From assembly GCF_003052515.2 (NCBI RefSeq), contig NZ_QARE02000014.1:80473-144472 (forward strand): a stretch of 64,000 bases of DNA, written 5' to 3'. The notes beneath the pieces are model-generated. The model saw only the letters and a list, made by a program, of their open reading frames with translations. It did no database searches and had not been told where the DNA came from. The DNA is from Pseudomonas sp. RIT409 (lineage in GTDB: Bacteria; Pseudomonadota; Gammaproteobacteria; Pseudomonadales; Pseudomonadaceae). This document shows positions 7,536 to 16,050 of this stretch, piece after piece (the first letter of the stretch is position 1; the number at the start of each line of letters is the position of its first letter). The position numbers and the translations under genes were made by a program.

Positions 7536-8806
7536 GCCACTTCGGCGTCGTAGCGCCCGCTTTCTACAGCCATTCCCAGGCGCTGCAGGCGCTTGCCTCG
7601 GCGTTGATCGACCGCGGTCACCGTGTCACCTTTTTCCAACCGGCCGACGCACGGCGTTGGCTGGCTGACCCGCGTATAGGGTTTCATGCGTTGGGCGCCG
7701 TCAGTCATCCACCCGGTAGCCTTGACGCTGTGTTGCGGCGGGCGGCGACCTCCAATAACCCGCTGCGCTTGCGCGGCGTGATCCGGGATTTATGCCGGAC
7801 CACTCGGATGCTGTGCCACGAGCTGCCAACGGCGCTCGCGCACGCGGGGGTCGACGCGTTGCTGTGCGATCAGATGGAGGCCGCTGGCGGTTTGGTCGCC
7901 GAGGCCATAGGAATGCCGTTCGTGTCGGTGGCCTGTGCATTGCCGGTCAACCGCGAGCCCGACATCCCATTGCCTGTGATGCCGTTCGCCTACGGCCAGG
8001 ATGAGCGCAGCCGTCGCCTGTATGTCGCCAGCCAGCGCGTTTACGATGGCCTGATGTGGCCCTTGCGCGGGGTCATTCGCCAAGCCTGCCAACAACTCGC
8101 CATCGCCCCCCGCGACGGTCTTCACCAATGCCTGTCGCCTTACGCCCAGATTAGCCAGACGATCACCGGGTTCGACCTTCCTCGCCAGCAGTTGCCTTCG
8201 ACCTTTCACGCCGTCGGGCCCTTGCGCAGTTCCGATGCACCGGCGCAGGGGCAATGGGCGATCGATCCGCAGCGCCCCTTCGTGTTCGCCAGCCTGGGGA
8301 CGTTGCAGGGTGGCCGAATGGGGATGTTCCAGCAGATCGCCAAAGCCTGCGCCCGGCTCGGGGCTCAACTGTTGATCGCGCACTGCGGCGGCCTTGGAAC
8401 GGCTCAAGAAGAGCGGCTACGGCGCAGCGGTGCGACGTGGGTCACCGATTTTGCTCCTCAGCAATGGGCCTTGGAACACGCCGATATCGCGATCACCCAT
8501 GGCGGGCTCAATACCGTGATGGATGCGGTCAAGGCCTGTACGCCGGTGCTGGTGATGCCCATCGGCTTCGACCAGCCGGGCGTGGCCGCGCGGGTCATCC
8601 ACGCGGGCATAGGTTTGCGCCTCAGTCGCCGGGCTCGAGCGGGCTCGATTCACACCGCGCTCACCCACTTGTTGCAGCACCCCAAAGAGGCGTTGCATCG
8701 GCTGGCGTCAGAGCTGGATCGGGCAGGGGGGACTTCACGGGCTGCCGACATCGTCGAAGCCGTGGTGCGGACCGGCAAGCCTGTGCCTGTGGAGGCCATT
8801 CCATGA
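7532..8806 (+). CDS. crtX: Zeaxanthin glucosyltransferase (CrtX)
   Basis: GT1-type glycosyltransferase of 424 residues that adds glucose to the hydroxyl groups of zeaxanthin, giving mono- and diglucosides. The N-terminal half starts MSHFGVVAPAFYSHSQALQALASALIDRGHRVTFFQ, the acceptor domain pattern of CrtX. The C-terminal nucleotide-sugar site reads WVTDFAPQQWALEHADIAITHGGLNTVMDAV, followed by PVLVMPIGFDQPGVAARV, a UGT signature. The frame is open further upstream, but the ATG at 7532 overlaps the idi stop by 4 nt and matches family N-termini. The crtY start overlaps its stop by 4 nt. Confidence 0.92.
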   Translation: MSHFGVVAPAFYSHSQALQALASALIDRGHRVTFFQPADARRWLADPRIGFHALGAVSHPPGSLDAVLRRAATSNNPLRLRGVIRDLCRTTRMLCHELPTALAHAGVDALLCDQMEAAGGLVAEAIGMPFVSVACALPVNREPDIPLPVMPFAYGQDERSRRLYVASQRVYDGLMWPLRGVIRQACQQLAIAPRDGLHQCLSPYAQISQTITGFDLPRQQLPSTFHAVGPLRSSDAPAQGQWAIDPQRPFVFASLGTLQGGRMGMFQQIAKACARLGAQLLIAHCGGLGTAQEERLRRSGATWVTDFAPQQWALEHADIAITHGGLNTVMDAVKACTPVLVMPIGFDQPGVAARVIHAGIGLRLSRRARAGSIHTALTHLLQHPKEALHRLASELDRAGGTSRAADIVEAVVRTGKPVPVEAIP

Positions 8807-9969
8807 CCTACGACCTGATCCTGGCGGGTGGAGGACTGGCCAACGGGCTGATCGCCTGGCGCTTGAAACACGTGCGTCCCGAATGGCGAGTGCTGTGCAT
8901 CGAGGCGCAGCCGCGCATCGGCGGCAACCACACCTGGTCGTTTCACGACGGCGACCTGAACCCGGCCCAACACCGCTGGATCGCTCCGCTGGTGGTGCAG
9001 CGCTGGCCGTGTTACGACGTCCATTTTCCCGGTCGATCCCGGCGCCTGTCTTCGGGCTACGCCAGCATTGATTCCGAGCGCTTTGCCGACGTCATTGGGG
9101 CCGCGTTGGGGGATGACTTGCGCACGGGCGTGGCGATCACTCGGCTCAGCCCGACTTCCGTGTCGCTGGCCAATGGAGAGTCTCTGCAGGCCCGCGCGGT
9201 CATCGACGGACGCGGCGTTCAGGCCAGTCCTCAGATGGTGTTGGGTCGTCAGGCGTTCCTGGGGCAGTTGCTGCAGTTGCACGCGCCCCATGGCCTGGAG
9301 GCGCCGATCATCATGGATGCCCGAGTGCCCCAGGGCCAGGGGTATCGATTCGTCTATGTCCTGCCGTTCAGTGCCGATACGGTGCTGGTGGAAGATACGC
9401 ACTATGTGGATCGCCAGGCATTGTCCGCCGAACAGTTGCGCAGCCACATCGCCGAGTATGTGGAGGCTCGGGGCTGGGCTGTCGCGGCTTGCCTGCGTGA
9501 GGAGCATGGGGTGCTGCCGATCACTTTGGCCGGTGATTTCTCTCGGTTCTGGAGCGACACCCAGGGCCAGCCGTTATCGGGTCTGCGCGCAGGCCTGTTC
9601 CACTGCACCACCGGTTACTCGTTGCCCCATGCCGTACGCCTGGCCGATTGGATCGCCGAACAGCGCCAGCTTGACGCCAGGATCCTGGCCAAGGGCATAC
9701 GGACTCATGCCGCTCGGGTCTGGCACCGCCAACGCTTCTATCGCTTGCTCAACCGCATGCTGTTTCTGGCGGGGCGGCCCGATCACCGTTGGAAGGTGAT
9801 GCAGCGTTTCTATGGGCTTCCCGAGGGCCTGATCCAACGTTTCTATGCCGAACAAAGCAGCCTCGCCGACAAGCTGCGGATTGTCTCCGGCAAGCCACCT
9901 GTGCCAGTTGACGAGGCGCTTCGCGCGATGTTCCGTTACCACCCCAGACAGTACGAGAATCGAGAATGA
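8803..9969 (+). CDS. crtY: Lycopene beta-cyclase (CrtY)
   Basis: Flavoprotein of 388 residues that cyclises both ends of lycopene to beta-carotene at the membrane. The N-terminus (YDLILAGGGLANGLIAWRL) is the dinucleotide-binding fold, and IEAQPRIGGNHTWSFHD is the conserved second block of bacterial CrtY. Later motifs include IDGRGVQASPQ, GYRFVYVLPFSADTVLVEDTHYVD, and LRAGLFHCTTGYSLPHAVRLAD. The start was set at the ATG overlapping the crtX stop (ATGA); the longer open frame upstream is the antisense-free remainder of crtX in another phase. Its own stop overlaps crtI by 4 nt. Confidence 0.93.
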   Translation: MTYDLILAGGGLANGLIAWRLKHVRPEWRVLCIEAQPRIGGNHTWSFHDGDLNPAQHRWIAPLVVQRWPCYDVHFPGRSRRLSSGYASIDSERFADVIGAALGDDLRTGVAITRLSPTSVSLANGESLQARAVIDGRGVQASPQMVLGRQAFLGQLLQLHAPHGLEAPIIMDARVPQGQGYRFVYVLPFSADTVLVEDTHYVDRQALSAEQLRSHIAEYVEARGWAVAACLREEHGVLPITLAGDFSRFWSDTQGQPLSGLRAGLFHCTTGYSLPHAVRLADWIAEQRQLDARILAKGIRTHAARVWHRQRFYRLLNRMLFLAGRPDHRWKVMQRFYGLPEGLIQRFYAEQSSLADKLRIVSGKPPVPVDEALRAMFRYHPRQYENRE

Positions 9970-11456
9970 CCGAGGCAAAAAAAGCCATTGTGATTGGCGC
10001 CGGATTCGGAGGGCTGGCCTTGGCGATCCGCCTGCAGGCGGCGGGGGTGCAGACGACGCTGCTGGAAAAGCGCGACAAGCCCGGCGGGCGCGCCTATGTC
10101 TACCAGGATCAGGGCTTTACCTTCGACGCGGGCCCTACGGTGATCACCGACCCGACGGCCATCGAAGAATTGTTCACCGCAGCCGGTCGAACGATGGCCG
10201 ACTACGTCGAACTGCTGCCTGTCGCGCCGTTCTATCAGCTGCGCTGGGAGGACGGATCAAGCTTCGATTACGCCAATGACCAGGCCGCACTCGATCGGCA
10301 AATCGCCCAGTTCAACTCGAGGGACGTTGCAGGTTATCAGCGCTTTCTCGCCTATTCCAAAGCCGTGTTCCGCGAAGGGTACCTCAAGCTGGGCAGCGTC
10401 CCGTTCCTGTCGTTCCGCGACATGCTGGCCGCCGGGCCGCAACTGGCGCGGCTTCAGGCGTGGCGCAGCGTGTACGCCAAGGTCTCGGCCTTCATCGAGG
10501 ATGACAAGCTGCGCCAGGCGTTTTCGTTTCACTCCCTGCTGGTGGGTGGCAATCCGTTCGCCACGTCGTCCATCTACACCCTGATTCATGCCCTGGAGCG
10601 AGAGTGGGGCGTCTGGTTTCCGAGGGGCGGCACCGGGGCGCTGGTCAACGCGCTGGTCCGCCTGTTCGAGGACATCGGTGGGCGCATCGAACTCAACGCT
10701 GACGTGGCCCGCATCGACACCGTCGGCAACCGCGCCACCGGGGTACACCTGGCGGATGGCCGACAGTTCGCCGCCGACTGTGTCGCCTCCAATGCAGACG
10801 TGGTCCACACCTACGCCACCTTGCTCGGTGGGCACGCCCGCGGCGAGAAGGAAAGTGCCCGGCTCAAGCGCAAGCGGTTCAGTAACTCACTGTTCGTCAT
10901 CCACTTCGGCCTCAAGCGCCCGCAGCCTCAATTGCAGCACCATACCGTCTGCTTCGGGCCACGCTATCAAGCGCTGATCCAGGACATTTTCAACGGGCAG
11001 GCGCTGGCCGAAGATTTTTCGCTGTACCTTCACGCGCCCTGTGTGACGGACCCCAGCCTTGCTCCGCCAGGCTGCTCGAGCCATTACGTGCTGTCGCCGG
11101 TACCCCACCTGGGCAATGCCCCCATCGACTGGACGATCGAAGGCCCGCGCTACCGTGACCGGATTTTCGATTACCTGGAGAAACACTACATGCCCGGACT
11201 GCGGGAGGATCTGGTCACGTGTCGGATCTTCACGCCGGCGGACTTCGAGAGTGAGCTGAATGCGCACCTCGGGTCGGCATTTTCCCTCGAACCGATCCTC
11301 ACCCAGAGCGCCTGGTTCCGGCCGCACAATCGCGATGCGGCGCTGGGCAACGTCTACCTGGTCGGCGCAGGCACGCATCCCGGCGCGGGGGTGCCGGGGG
11401 TCGTGGGGTCCGCCAAGGCCACTGCCGGTCTCATGCTGGAGGACTTGCACCCATGA
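9966..11456 (+). CDS. crtI: Phytoene desaturase (CrtI)
   Basis: FAD-dependent desaturase of 496 residues that introduces four double bases of conjugation into phytoene, giving all-trans lycopene. AIVIGAGFGGLALAIRLQAAG (about residues 7-27) is the FAD-binding fold, followed by LLEKRDKPGGRAYVYQDQGFTFDAGPTVITDP, the CrtI block. The C-terminal carotenoid-desaturase signature is NVYLVGAGTHPGAGVPGVVGSAKAT. Length and motifs equal those of Pantoea CrtI (492). It is coupled by ATGA overlaps to crtY before and crtB after it. Confidence 0.95.
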   Translation: MTEAKKAIVIGAGFGGLALAIRLQAAGVQTTLLEKRDKPGGRAYVYQDQGFTFDAGPTVITDPTAIEELFTAAGRTMADYVELLPVAPFYQLRWEDGSSFDYANDQAALDRQIAQFNSRDVAGYQRFLAYSKAVFREGYLKLGSVPFLSFRDMLAAGPQLARLQAWRSVYAKVSAFIEDDKLRQAFSFHSLLVGGNPFATSSIYTLIHALEREWGVWFPRGGTGALVNALVRLFEDIGGRIELNADVARIDTVGNRATGVHLADGRQFAADCVASNADVVHTYATLLGGHARGEKESARLKRKRFSNSLFVIHFGLKRPQPQLQHHTVCFGPRYQALIQDIFNGQALAEDFSLYLHAPCVTDPSLAPPGCSSHYVLSPVPHLGNAPIDWTIEGPRYRDRIFDYLEKHYMPGLREDLVTCRIFTPADFESELNAHLGSAFSLEPILTQSAWFRPHNRDAALGNVYLVGAGTHPGAGVPGVVGSAKATAGLMLEDLHP

Positions 11457-12454
11457 TAGCTGCCGAAAATGACGACCAAGCCCTGCTCGATCATGCGACC
11501 CGAAGCATTGCCGTCGGCTCGAAAAGCTTCGCCGCCGCGTCGCGCCTGTTCGACCCCGCCACCCGGCGTAGCGCAGTCATGCTCTATGCCTGGTGTCGGC
11601 ATTGCGACGACGTGATCGACGGCCAGGAGGCAGGGCACCTGGCCGCGCCTGTGGAGCAGGAAGAGGTCAACGCGCGACTGGCGGCACTGGTGGCCCAGAC
11701 CCAGGCGGTGTACGCCGGGCTGCCCGTCCACAGTCAAGCATTCGCCGCGTTCCGCGAGGTGGTGCGCCGCCATGGCATTCGCGAGACCTATGCGTTGGAG
11801 CACCTGGCCGGGTTCGCCATGGACGTTCAGCAGCGGCGCTACGAGCGCATCGAAGACACGCTCGACTACTGCTATCACGTGGCCGGCGTTGTCGGGCTGA
11901 TGATGGCGCAGGTCATGGGCGTCCGCGATGAACGTACTCTGGATCGCGCCTGCGACCTGGGGATGGGCTTTCAACTGACCAACATCGCTCGCGACATCAT
12001 TGAAGATGCGAGCGTTGGCCGCTGTTACCTGCCTGACGACTGGTTGCGTGAACTGTCGATTCCCGAGCAGCACCTTGCCGAACCCCAGTACCGACCGGCG
12101 CTGGCCGTGCTGGCCCGCCGCCTGGTGGACTTGGCCGAGCCTTTTTACGCCAGTGCCCAGGCCGGTCTGACGGCCTTGCCGTGGCGCTCGGCCTGGGCAG
12201 TGGCGACGGCCAGCGGGGTGTACCGGGAGATTGGTGTCAAGGTGAAGGAGCGGGGCAGCCGGGCGTGGGATACCCGCGTATCGACGTCGAAGCCTGACAA
12301 GCTCCGGCTGGTCGTGACCGGGCTTTGGCGCGCCGTCAGTTCCCGAGGCCGTCGCTGGCCTGACCGCCCTGCTGACGGTTGGCAGCGTCCTCGTCACGCT
12401 TTTCCAGCGCCCCCCCATGCAAACGCCGCAGTTGAGCCCGAAGCGATGAAATAG
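11453..12454 (+). CDS. crtB: Phytoene synthase (CrtB) with C-terminal extension
   Basis: Squalene/phytoene synthase of 333 residues that condenses two GGPP to phytoene. The first Asp motif DDVID is at 52-56, and the second region NIARDIIEDASVGRCYLPDDW lies around 177-197. The conserved body ends near WQRPR (about residue 313), as in other CrtB proteins. A further tail of about 18 residues (ending AAVEPEAMK) lies on the strand opposite the end of crtZ. The coding regions overlap tail-to-tail by 119 nt. The start is fixed by the ATGA overlap with crtI. Confidence 0.94.
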   Translation: MIAAENDDQALLDHATRSIAVGSKSFAAASRLFDPATRRSAVMLYAWCRHCDDVIDGQEAGHLAAPVEQEEVNARLAALVAQTQAVYAGLPVHSQAFAAFREVVRRHGIRETYALEHLAGFAMDVQQRRYERIEDTLDYCYHVAGVVGLMMAQVMGVRDERTLDRACDLGMGFQLTNIARDIIEDASVGRCYLPDDWLRELSIPEQHLAEPQYRPALAVLARRLVDLAEPFYASAQAGLTALPWRSAWAVATASGVYREIGVKVKERGSRAWDTRVSTSKPDKLRLVVTGLWRAVSSRGRRWPDRPADGWQRPRHAFPAPPHANAAVEPEAMK

Positions 12455-12872
12455 AAGGTGCATACAGGAAACCGAACGATACGCACCGCTCCTTGCCCGC
12501 CACGGCATGGTGCATCAGATGCGCCTGGTAGAGGCGTTTCAAATAACCGCTGCGCGGCACGTGGCGCAAGGGCCAGCGCTTGTGCACCAGCCCGTCGTGG
12601 GCCAAAAAGTACAGAAACCCATAGGCCGTCATGCCGGCGCCGATCCATTCCAGCGGGTGCACGCCCTGGTTGCCCATTGCGATGAGGAGGATGGCGAAAG
12701 CGGCGAACACCACCGCATACAGGTCATTCTTCTCGAACCACCCCGTTCTGGGCTCATGGTGGGAGCGGTGCCATCCCCAGCCCCAGCCATGCATGATGTA
12801 TTTATGGGCGACGAAGGCAAATCCTTCCATGCCGATCAGCGTGGTCAGAAACACCAGCGTATTCACCATCAT
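12336..12872 (-). CDS. crtZ: Beta-carotene hydroxylase (CrtZ)
   Basis: Di-iron, membrane-bound fatty-acid-hydroxylase-superfamily enzyme (178 residues) converting beta-carotene to zeaxanthin through beta-cryptoxanthin. The histidine clusters are HKYIMH (23-28), HRSHH (35-39), HDGLVHKRW and HLMHHA, with hydrophobic helices between them. ATG at 12872 has AGGGG eight bases upstream and fits the usual length; an in-frame GTG at 12881 is less likely. It is convergent with crtB, as in Pantoea clusters, and the last ~40 codons overlap the crtB tail. The C-terminal 25 residues are polar and probably disordered. Confidence 0.92.
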   Translation of the reverse strand: MMVNTLVFLTTLIGMEGFAFVAHKYIMHGWGWGWHRSHHEPRTGWFEKNDLYAVVFAAFAILLIAMGNQGVHPLEWIGAGMTAYGFLYFLAHDGLVHKRWPLRHVPRSGYLKRLYQAHLMHHAVAGKERCVSFGFLYAPSISSLRAQLRRLHGGALEKRDEDAANRQQGGQASDGLGN

Positions 12873-12987
12873 TCTCGTCACCCCTGTGCAGTCAGCTGTT
12901 GTGACCCTGTTTCGTCAGTAAACGTTCTCGATGCCTGCGACGCGGGGCATGACGTTTCGCGACACTGCCTTGCAGAGGTGCAGGGCT

Positions 12988-13767
12988 TTATTGGGCCAGC
13001 ATCTTCGGCAACGCGCCCACCTGTGGCCTGGCGAACAAGTAGCCTTGCATGAGGTTGACGCCCAGGACCAGCAGCGAATCGCGTTCTTCAGCGGTTTCGA
13101 TACCTTCGGCGACCACCGTGATGTTCAGCCTTCTCGAGACGAGCACGATGCCCTCCACAATGGCTTTGCGCACCGGGTCGGAGTCGATGTTCCGGGTCAA
13201 CGCCATGTCGATTTTCAACACATTGGGCTGAAACATCGCCAGGAAGTTGAGGCCCGAATAGCCCGATCCGAAATCGTCGATGGCAGTGGTAAATCCCTGC
13301 CGCTCGTACTCATTGAAGATGGCTTTCAAATGCTCGGGGTCGTCCACCCGCTCGCCTTCGGTCACCTCGAACATCAGGCGCTCGGTTGGAAAGTTGAAGG
13401 CGCGTGCGGCTTCCAGCGTGGCGCGAATGCAGGTTTCGGCCCGGTAGACGGCATTGGGCAGAAAGTTGATGCTGAGCTTGCAGTCCGCAAGCGCGGGCAA
13501 ACCCAATTGAGCCGCGAGTTCGATCGCCTTGACCCGGCAAGCCTGATCGAAGCGATACCGGTTATCGTCATTGACCTGGGCCAGGATGCTCATTGCCGAT
13601 TCGCCGTTGATGCCCCGCACCAGCGCCTCATAGGCCCACGGCTGCGCGGTGCGTACGTCGAAGATAGGCTGAAAGGCCATCGTGAAGTTGAAACCCAGGT
13701 CACTCAGATTCCGGCATTCAGCGCAGCTGATCGAGGTGAAACTGCGTTGCGGTTTGTGATCACTCAT
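12988..13767 (-). CDS. Stand-alone EAL-domain c-di-GMP phosphodiesterase
   Basis: 259 residues consisting almost entirely of one EAL domain, predicted to hydrolyse c-di-GMP to pGpG. Catalytic landmarks are all present: YEALVRG (46-52), SINFLPNA, LMFEVTEG, AIDDFGSGYS, VLKIDMAL, VVAEGIET and LMQGYLFARP. An N-terminal CAEC pair (residues 15-18) precedes the domain and may bind metal or respond to redox; this form is common in short Pseudomonas EAL proteins. ATG at 13767 has AGGA six bases upstream; the longer frame upstream lacks similarity. It is a single gene lying between crtZ and glutaminase, and no sensor domain is visible. Confidence 0.88.
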   Translation of the reverse strand: MSDHKPQRSFTSISCAECRNLSDLGFNFTMAFQPIFDVRTAQPWAYEALVRGINGESAMSILAQVNDDNRYRFDQACRVKAIELAAQLGLPALADCKLSINFLPNAVYRAETCIRATLEAARAFNFPTERLMFEVTEGERVDDPEHLKAIFNEYERQGFTTAIDDFGSGYSGLNFLAMFQPNVLKIDMALTRNIDSDPVRKAIVEGIVLVSRRLNITVVAEGIETAEERDSLLVLGVNLMQGYLFARPQVGALPKMLAQ

Positions 13768-13923
13768 AAGTCGTCCTGGTAGCCCCACCATGCACGACAT
13801 GCTCATGGCCAAGTGCAACCATTTTACAGGGAAATGGGAGCCTGGGTGGAAGAAGCAGACGGTCGTCCGACGGTGAGTCTTTCCATAGTTACCGACCAGC
13901 CCCGCCCCCGCTGCGCTGTCTTT

Positions 13924-13944
13924 GCCCCGGAACAGAGCCGGGGC
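13924..13944 (-). terminator. GC-rich hairpin just after the glutaminase gene
   Basis: GCCCCGG (13924-13930) and CCGGGGC (13938-13944) with a 7-nt loop, directly downstream of the glutaminase stop on the minus strand. No T-run follows, so intrinsic termination is only possible, not clear. Confidence 0.35.
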
Positions 13945-13949
13945 GCTCT

Positions 13950-14858
13950 TCAGAACACCGACCAGCCGATGCGCGAACTCAACAATTCCAGCGCGGCCAT
14001 TCCGGCGAGGGAATTGCCTGCGGCATTGAGCTCCGGTGACCACACGCACACGCTGAACTGCCCGGGTACGATGGCGACGATCCCGCCTCCTACGCCGCTC
14101 TTGCCGGGCAACCCCACGCGGTAGGCGAAATTTCCGGCCTCGTCATACAGCCCACTGGTGGCCATGATCGAATTCACCTGCTGAGTCTGGCGGCGCGTCA
14201 GGATCTGCTCGCCGCTGTGCTTGCAGAAGCCGTCGTTGGCCAGGAAACAGAATGCACGGGCCAGGTCCAGGCAGCTCATGCGCAGCGCGCAATAGCTGAA
14301 ATAGCTGCGCAATACCGTCTCGACTTCGTTATGAAAGTTGCCGAACGACTGCATCAGGTACGCCATCGCCGCGTTGCGCGCGCGAAATTGGTACTCCGAG
14401 TCGGCCACCCGGGCGTCCATCAAGACGTGAGGATTACCCGACAAGCGCCTCACGAAATCGCGCATCGACAACGTCGGCGCCGCAAAGCGCGATTGATTGA
14501 TATCGCAGATGACCAATGCGCCCGCATTGATGAACGGATTACGCGGCCGTCCGCCCTCGAACTCCAGTTGCACCAGCGAGTTGAACGGCTGGCCTGAGGG
14601 CTCGTGGCCCAGGCGTTCCCAGATGGCTTCGCCGGAGTGGCCGATCGCTTGAACCAGGCTGAACACCTTGGAAATGCTCTGTACGGAAAAAGGCACCAGC
14701 GCGTCGCCTGCGCAGTGGTAGCTGCCGTCATTGCCATACACGGCAATGCCTAGCTGCTGCGCCGGTACGTCGGCCAGCGCGGGTATGTAGTCAGCCACTT
14801 TGCCCTTGCCGATCAAGGGACGGACTTCATCAAGAATGTCGTTCAACAGCGTTTGCAT
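13950..14858 (-). CDS. glsA: Glutaminase (glutamine amidohydrolase)
   Basis: Serine-dependent glutaminase of 302 residues (beta-lactamase-like fold) converting glutamine to glutamate and ammonia. The catalytic SxxK is SISK at about residues 61-64, within VPFSVQSISKVFSL. Other family blocks are EPSGQPFNSLVQLE, PRNPFINAGALV, YCALRMSCLDLARAFCFLANDG, and GLPGKSGVGGGIVAIVPG. Family proteins start at MQTLL (14858); an in-frame ATG at 14873 would add MTGPS and cannot be ruled out. It is apparently monocistronic. Roles include acid resistance and glutamine catabolism. Confidence 0.92.
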   Translation of the reverse strand: MQTLLNDILDEVRPLIGKGKVADYIPALADVPAQQLGIAVYGNDGSYHCAGDALVPFSVQSISKVFSLVQAIGHSGEAIWERLGHEPSGQPFNSLVQLEFEGGRPRNPFINAGALVICDINQSRFAAPTLSMRDFVRRLSGNPHVLMDARVADSEYQFRARNAAMAYLMQSFGNFHNEVETVLRSYFSYCALRMSCLDLARAFCFLANDGFCKHSGEQILTRRQTQQVNSIMATSGLYDEAGNFAYRVGLPGKSGVGGGIVAIVPGQFSVCVWSPELNAAGNSLAGMAALELLSSRIGWSVF

Positions 14859-14931
14859 GGAGGGCCCTGTCATCAGTCCCCCGACAGCGGTGGGGGCAAT
14901 AGCTCACTTGACGCGGGGCAAGCGGCCGAAA

Positions 14932-15378
14932 TCACATTTCACGGTCATTTCCAGGAACCGGCGTGACTGCCGGCCAACGGTCGTGCAGCCATTCGTACGC
15001 CGCAGGCGGTGCGCGGGTGACCACGTAAACCCGTCGCTCCTGCGCCTCGCCGATCACCAGGCACTCAAGGCCATAGCCGTCGTTCATATCGAACCAGTGG
15101 GACACCCGTTCAGCGTCCTTTTCCATGAAGCGGCTGACCAACGCGATGGCACGTTGCGGGTGATACTTTTCCCAGCCGCCTCGTTCTATGGTTTCATGCT
15201 TCGCCCAGCCACCCTGTGGGCCCCAGCCCGGCTGCTCCTTGCGTCGCCCCCAGCGTACCCACCCAAGATCCGTACCATCTTCCAGCACCACCGGCAGCGC
15301 AGCCATCGGATTGGGGAAGTAGACGCGCACGGGCTCATACGCTCGGTTCTTGTCCTTCGCTTCGACACCGCCACACAT
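14932..15378 (-). CDS. SRAP/YedK-like SOS response-associated protein (short form)
   Basis: 148 residues starting MCGG. In the SRAP family (YedK/HMCES) the Met is removed and Cys2 forms a thiazolidine with abasic sites in single-stranded DNA. The C-terminal LHDRWPAV matches the conserved iHdRMP block that carries the catalytic His. The protein is shorter than classical SRAP (about 220 residues) and differs in the middle, so it is a divergent member. The ATG at 15378 has GAGGTGA five bases upstream and puts Cys at position 2; an in-frame GTG at 15387 would not. A LexA box lies 67 bp upstream, which fits an SOS-induced DNA-damage role. Confidence 0.75.
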   Translation of the reverse strand: MCGGVEAKDKNRAYEPVRVYFPNPMAALPVVLEDGTDLGWVRWGRRKEQPGWGPQGGWAKHETIERGGWEKYHPQRAIALVSRFMEKDAERVSHWFDMNDGYGLECLVIGEAQERRVYVVTRAPPAAYEWLHDRWPAVTPVPGNDREM

Positions 15379-15444
15379 GTTGGTCACCTCACATTACGCC
15401 ACTCATGCCATACAGCATTGACCACCGCTCAGGGGTCTAGTTAA

Positions 15445-15460
15445 CTGTATATGTGTACAG
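15445..15460. promoter_or_regulatory. LexA (SOS) box in a divergent promoter
   Basis: CTGTATATGTGTACAG at 15445-15460 is a CTG-N10-CAG palindrome agreeing with the gamma-proteobacterial LexA consensus CTGTATATATATACAG at 14 of 16 positions. It lies between the SRAP-like gene (start 15378, minus) and the small-protein gene (start 15480, plus), 19 bp before the latter ATG. Both directions are therefore probably SOS-regulated. Confidence 0.82.
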
Positions 15461-15479
15461 TACAGCGGCAGTGACTTCG

Positions 15480-15779
15480 ATGCAATTTCTCATCACCCCC
15501 CGACGCAGCAACGGCAAGGCGCTGCCGATGGTTCCGCCCAAACGCACGACCGTGATCCACGGCGAGCTCACCATCACCAACCGTGTGTGCGAGCCCCTGC
15601 ACCGGCACTCGAACGTCGCCACCCTCAGGGCGACCCACGGTGATTTCAAGCTGCTGCTGCCGGAGCTTTACGACGCGAGCCTGTCGGCCATGGCGCGGGA
15701 GGGGTTCACCCTCAGCGGCATTCAGCTCGAAGGGGAGGTCTGGTATGCCCAGTCCTGGTGGTGCAGGCCCGTTGATTGA
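15480..15779 (+). CDS. SOS-box-preceded small protein, unknown function
   Basis: 99 residues (MQFLITPRRSNGKALPMV start). An upstream in-frame ATG at 15453 lies inside the LexA box, so the ATG at 15480 is chosen. No known domain is recognised. The protein has an N-terminal basic strand, a central hydrophilic part (ITNRVCEPLHRHSNVATLRATHG), then FKLLLPELYDASLSAMAREGFTLSGIQLEGEVWYAQSWWC, which looks like a compact alpha/beta fold. It is followed 13 bp later by another small gene, so they probably form one SOS-induced transcript. The ribosome site is weak. Confidence 0.65.
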   Translation: MQFLITPRRSNGKALPMVPPKRTTVIHGELTITNRVCEPLHRHSNVATLRATHGDFKLLLPELYDASLSAMAREGFTLSGIQLEGEVWYAQSWWCRPVD

Positions 15780-15792
15780 AGGAGGAAGCGTC

Positions 15793-16050
15793 ATGGGGGA
15801 TGAACAGGTCAGGGACCGGGAGCTGGAACTGTGGAACATATTGTTGAACCACGAGGGGCGTCGGGAGCTGGCGATTGAGCATTGGAGCGGCGAACTCACC
15901 GGGCATGCCATGGCGTTGGCCAGGCTGGGTATCATCACGGCCAGCGAACTCGACGAAATGCTGGATTACGCCGACGCCGCGTACAGCCATGCCATCGAGC
16001 AGAAGGGCACGCGCCCTCCCTGCGAAGGCGATCAAGGCCGCGAGGCGTGA
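15793..16050 (+). CDS. Small hypothetical protein in the SOS unit
   Basis: 85 acidic, mostly helical residues (MGDEQVRDRELELWNILLNHEGRR...). A strong ribosome site GGAGGAAG lies just upstream and fixes this ATG. The chain contains WNILLNHEGRRELAIEHWSGELTGHAMALARLGIITASELDEMLDYADAAYSHAIE, suggesting a three- or four-helix bundle; no domain is recognised. It follows the preceding SOS-linked gene by 13 bp and precedes another small gene by 87 bp. Confidence 0.65.
   Translation: MGDEQVRDRELELWNILLNHEGRRELAIEHWSGELTGHAMALARLGIITASELDEMLDYADAAYSHAIEQKGTRPPCEGDQGREA

Noticed and set aside
15453..15479. Upstream ATG for the SOS-linked small protein
   Set aside because: It lies inside the LexA box, so it would not be on the transcript or would be blocked; ATG 15480 is preferred.
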